Assembly (NCBI GenBank): GCA_036785705.1
Contig: JAWUZG010001063.1
Coordinates: 124,001-188,000 of the forward strand
Length of the DNA stretch: 64,000 bases
Source: Acanthornis magna
Taxonomy: Eukaryota > Chordata > Aves > Passeriformes > Acanthizidae
Direction of reading: 5' to 3'
Part shown: positions 62,601 to 64,000 of the stretch, piece after piece
Numbering within the stretch: the stretch's first letter is position 1
Layout: the number at the start of each line of letters is the position of its first letter
Program-made: the position numbers and the translations under genes
The notes under the pieces: generated by a model
Databases searched by the model: none
Told to the model about the DNA's origin: nothing
Seen by the model: the letters and a program-made list of their open reading frames with translations, nothing else

Positions 62601-64000
62601 CAAGTTCAGTATTGTTCAAATTGACAAGAATGTTCCTGTTTCTTCTGTTTGTTTACCAAACCTAATCTGATTAAATTAATATTTTCAAGAGCAAACAGCT
62701 TTCTCAAGAAATGCCTTTGCTATTTGTTATCAGGGGATTGTGGACACATTTCTCTAAGCGAAGGCCATAATTTTCTGTCCATTCAATTTAACTACTTTTC
62801 TGCTTTTTCTGTGGACCATCCAAGCTGGAGCTCTGAGCTGTTGACTGTCCCTCCCCAGCAGCTGTTTCTGTAGTGTGTGGGTCTTGTCAAGGAAAACACT
62901 GAATACGTTCCTGCTTTCCTTAGCACCATTGATGAGATGTTTCTGGCTTCCTGAAATCACTGTCAGGCACAGGGAGAGCTCTGAGGAGCCGTGTGCTCCT
63001 GGTGCTTTTAGAATTTGAGATCAGGAAAACTCTTCTATTCCACTTTACTTGCTTGAGCTCATTCCTCAAAACACTTGCTGCTGCCTTATTTATACGACTT
63101 TTTCAGGCCTCCTTGTTGCAGATTTTGTCTTTCCCACGGTTTAGTCTTTCTGGCAGCCTGATTAGTATTTTGCATGCTTATTCTCTCTGAGCATAACCCA
63201 CGGGCAGTTACTGTGCTGCAAGACTAAGGACAGGGCTGCTCTACAACGAGTGGTCTTGTTCAATGGGAAAGGATGGATCTGCAATGGCAACTGGGTGGGG
63301 GCGGCAGTGCAGACGATGTACTTCTTACAAGTGGCTCATGGTGGGCTAGGAAAGTGTGACAGACAGCACAGGCCTGAAGGAATGCACCATACTCTTTTAG
63401 AAATCACAAAGATAGTAACAATCAGCTGGGGGGAGGCAGCTGGAGCAAGGCAGAATAGGCACATTTTGCTTTCCTGTCTCAAAAGAGGTTCTGTGGGGTA
63501 GAGCAGGTACAAGCTGTCAGGTGTACCTTCAGGTGTTTGGGGGATGCAGTGTTACAGCATTAGTGTGAAAAGTGAAAAAGCTATTGGCACTTTTGCAAGA
63601 AATGGAGGGGAAAAACCTTGCCACCACTATTCAACAACGCTAAAAAATCCCAAACAAAACAATTTTTGTGAAAGTTTGCTCTAGAGAAACACAGAGAAAA
63701 GTTTTGGAAAACAATCTGGTGCCAATATGTAGCGTATATGTAGTAGTTTTTTTACTGTAAATCGGGTCCTGTTGCATAATTTTTTCCTCTGACCTTCACT
63801 TTTCTATGAACTTTGCAAACCCCATATAAGATGATGGGATTCTGATGGGGAAACATTTCCAGAAATCTTCTGCTAGGCTTCTTTTTTATTTTCTTCTTAA
63901 ACCTATAGCTGTGTATCTTTTAGCATAATGTGGACTGTTTGGACTGTTTAATTTGCCTGGTATGTCCTTCTTGTCCTGGTGTTGCTAGAGTAAAAAGTGA
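59661..64000. other. Unique non-coding DNA
   Basis: No gene or assigned repeat to the end of the window. The stretch about 60760-60930 is conserved-looking, with 'gtcatttgcatag' octamer-type and 'ccatatttattttac' sequence. Frames at 62993-63501 are short and unrecognised. No exon-like segment is visible at either window edge. Confidence 0.55.

Noticed and set aside
1..64000. CRISPR, operon, prophage or other prokaryotic system
   Set aside because: No regular spaced repeats, no dense long ORFs and no bacterial ribosome-binding context. The avian repeats show a vertebrate source.

Overview
This window looks like nuclear DNA from a bird, taken from an intergenic region or the inside of a very large intron. 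The main evidence is interspersed repeats. There are several 5'-truncated CR1 LINE copies, one with the avian 3' terminus built from ATTCTRTG units (31375-31390). There is also a solo LTR of a type I recognise from avian genomes (11076-11610). The rest is AT-rich, CpG-poor, and stop-dense in all six frames. Species cannot be named from the sequence alone.

I find no protein-coding gene, tRNA, rRNA or recognisable small RNA gene, and no CRISPR array or prokaryotic operon. The longest open frames (187 codons at 15484-16047 and 184 codons at 30042-30596, both minus) have no recognisable domain; the second runs across a CR1 remnant. Splice-like ORFs near 58.5-58.8 kb and 45.1-45.4 kb were examined and not accepted.

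Layout. 0-1 kb: two hairpins, one a striking 65-nt near-perfect stem, then a polyA run and a 150-bp polypurine microsatellite. 2.0-2.3 kb: CR1 remnant. 2.3-11 kb: unique sequence with a tandem RUNX-like motif pair and one G-quadruplex-type tract. 11.1-11.6 kb: solo LTR in minus orientation. 15-21 kb: two RFX X-box-like motifs, a block resembling conserved non-coding DNA, and an old CR1/L3-like LINE fragment (18.0-18.6 kb). 21.5 kb: 29-bp tandem duplication. 26.5 kb: octamer and homeodomain motif cluster. 30.4-31.4 kb: two CR1 pieces, the second with an intact 3' end. 32.2 kb: short segment with unusually dense CpG for its surroundings. 39-42 kb: more conserved-looking unique DNA and a 32-bp tandem duplication. 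46.4-46.9 kb: mosaic of antisense CR1 tail and sense CR1 ORF2 fragments. 47-64 kb: unique DNA with a 21-T run and a repeated GGCATAA module at 59.5 kb.

No genes act together here. Any function would be regulatory, and the candidate elements below rest on motif content only. I saw no clear sign of a new biological system. The best unexplained structure is the hairpin at 512-576.
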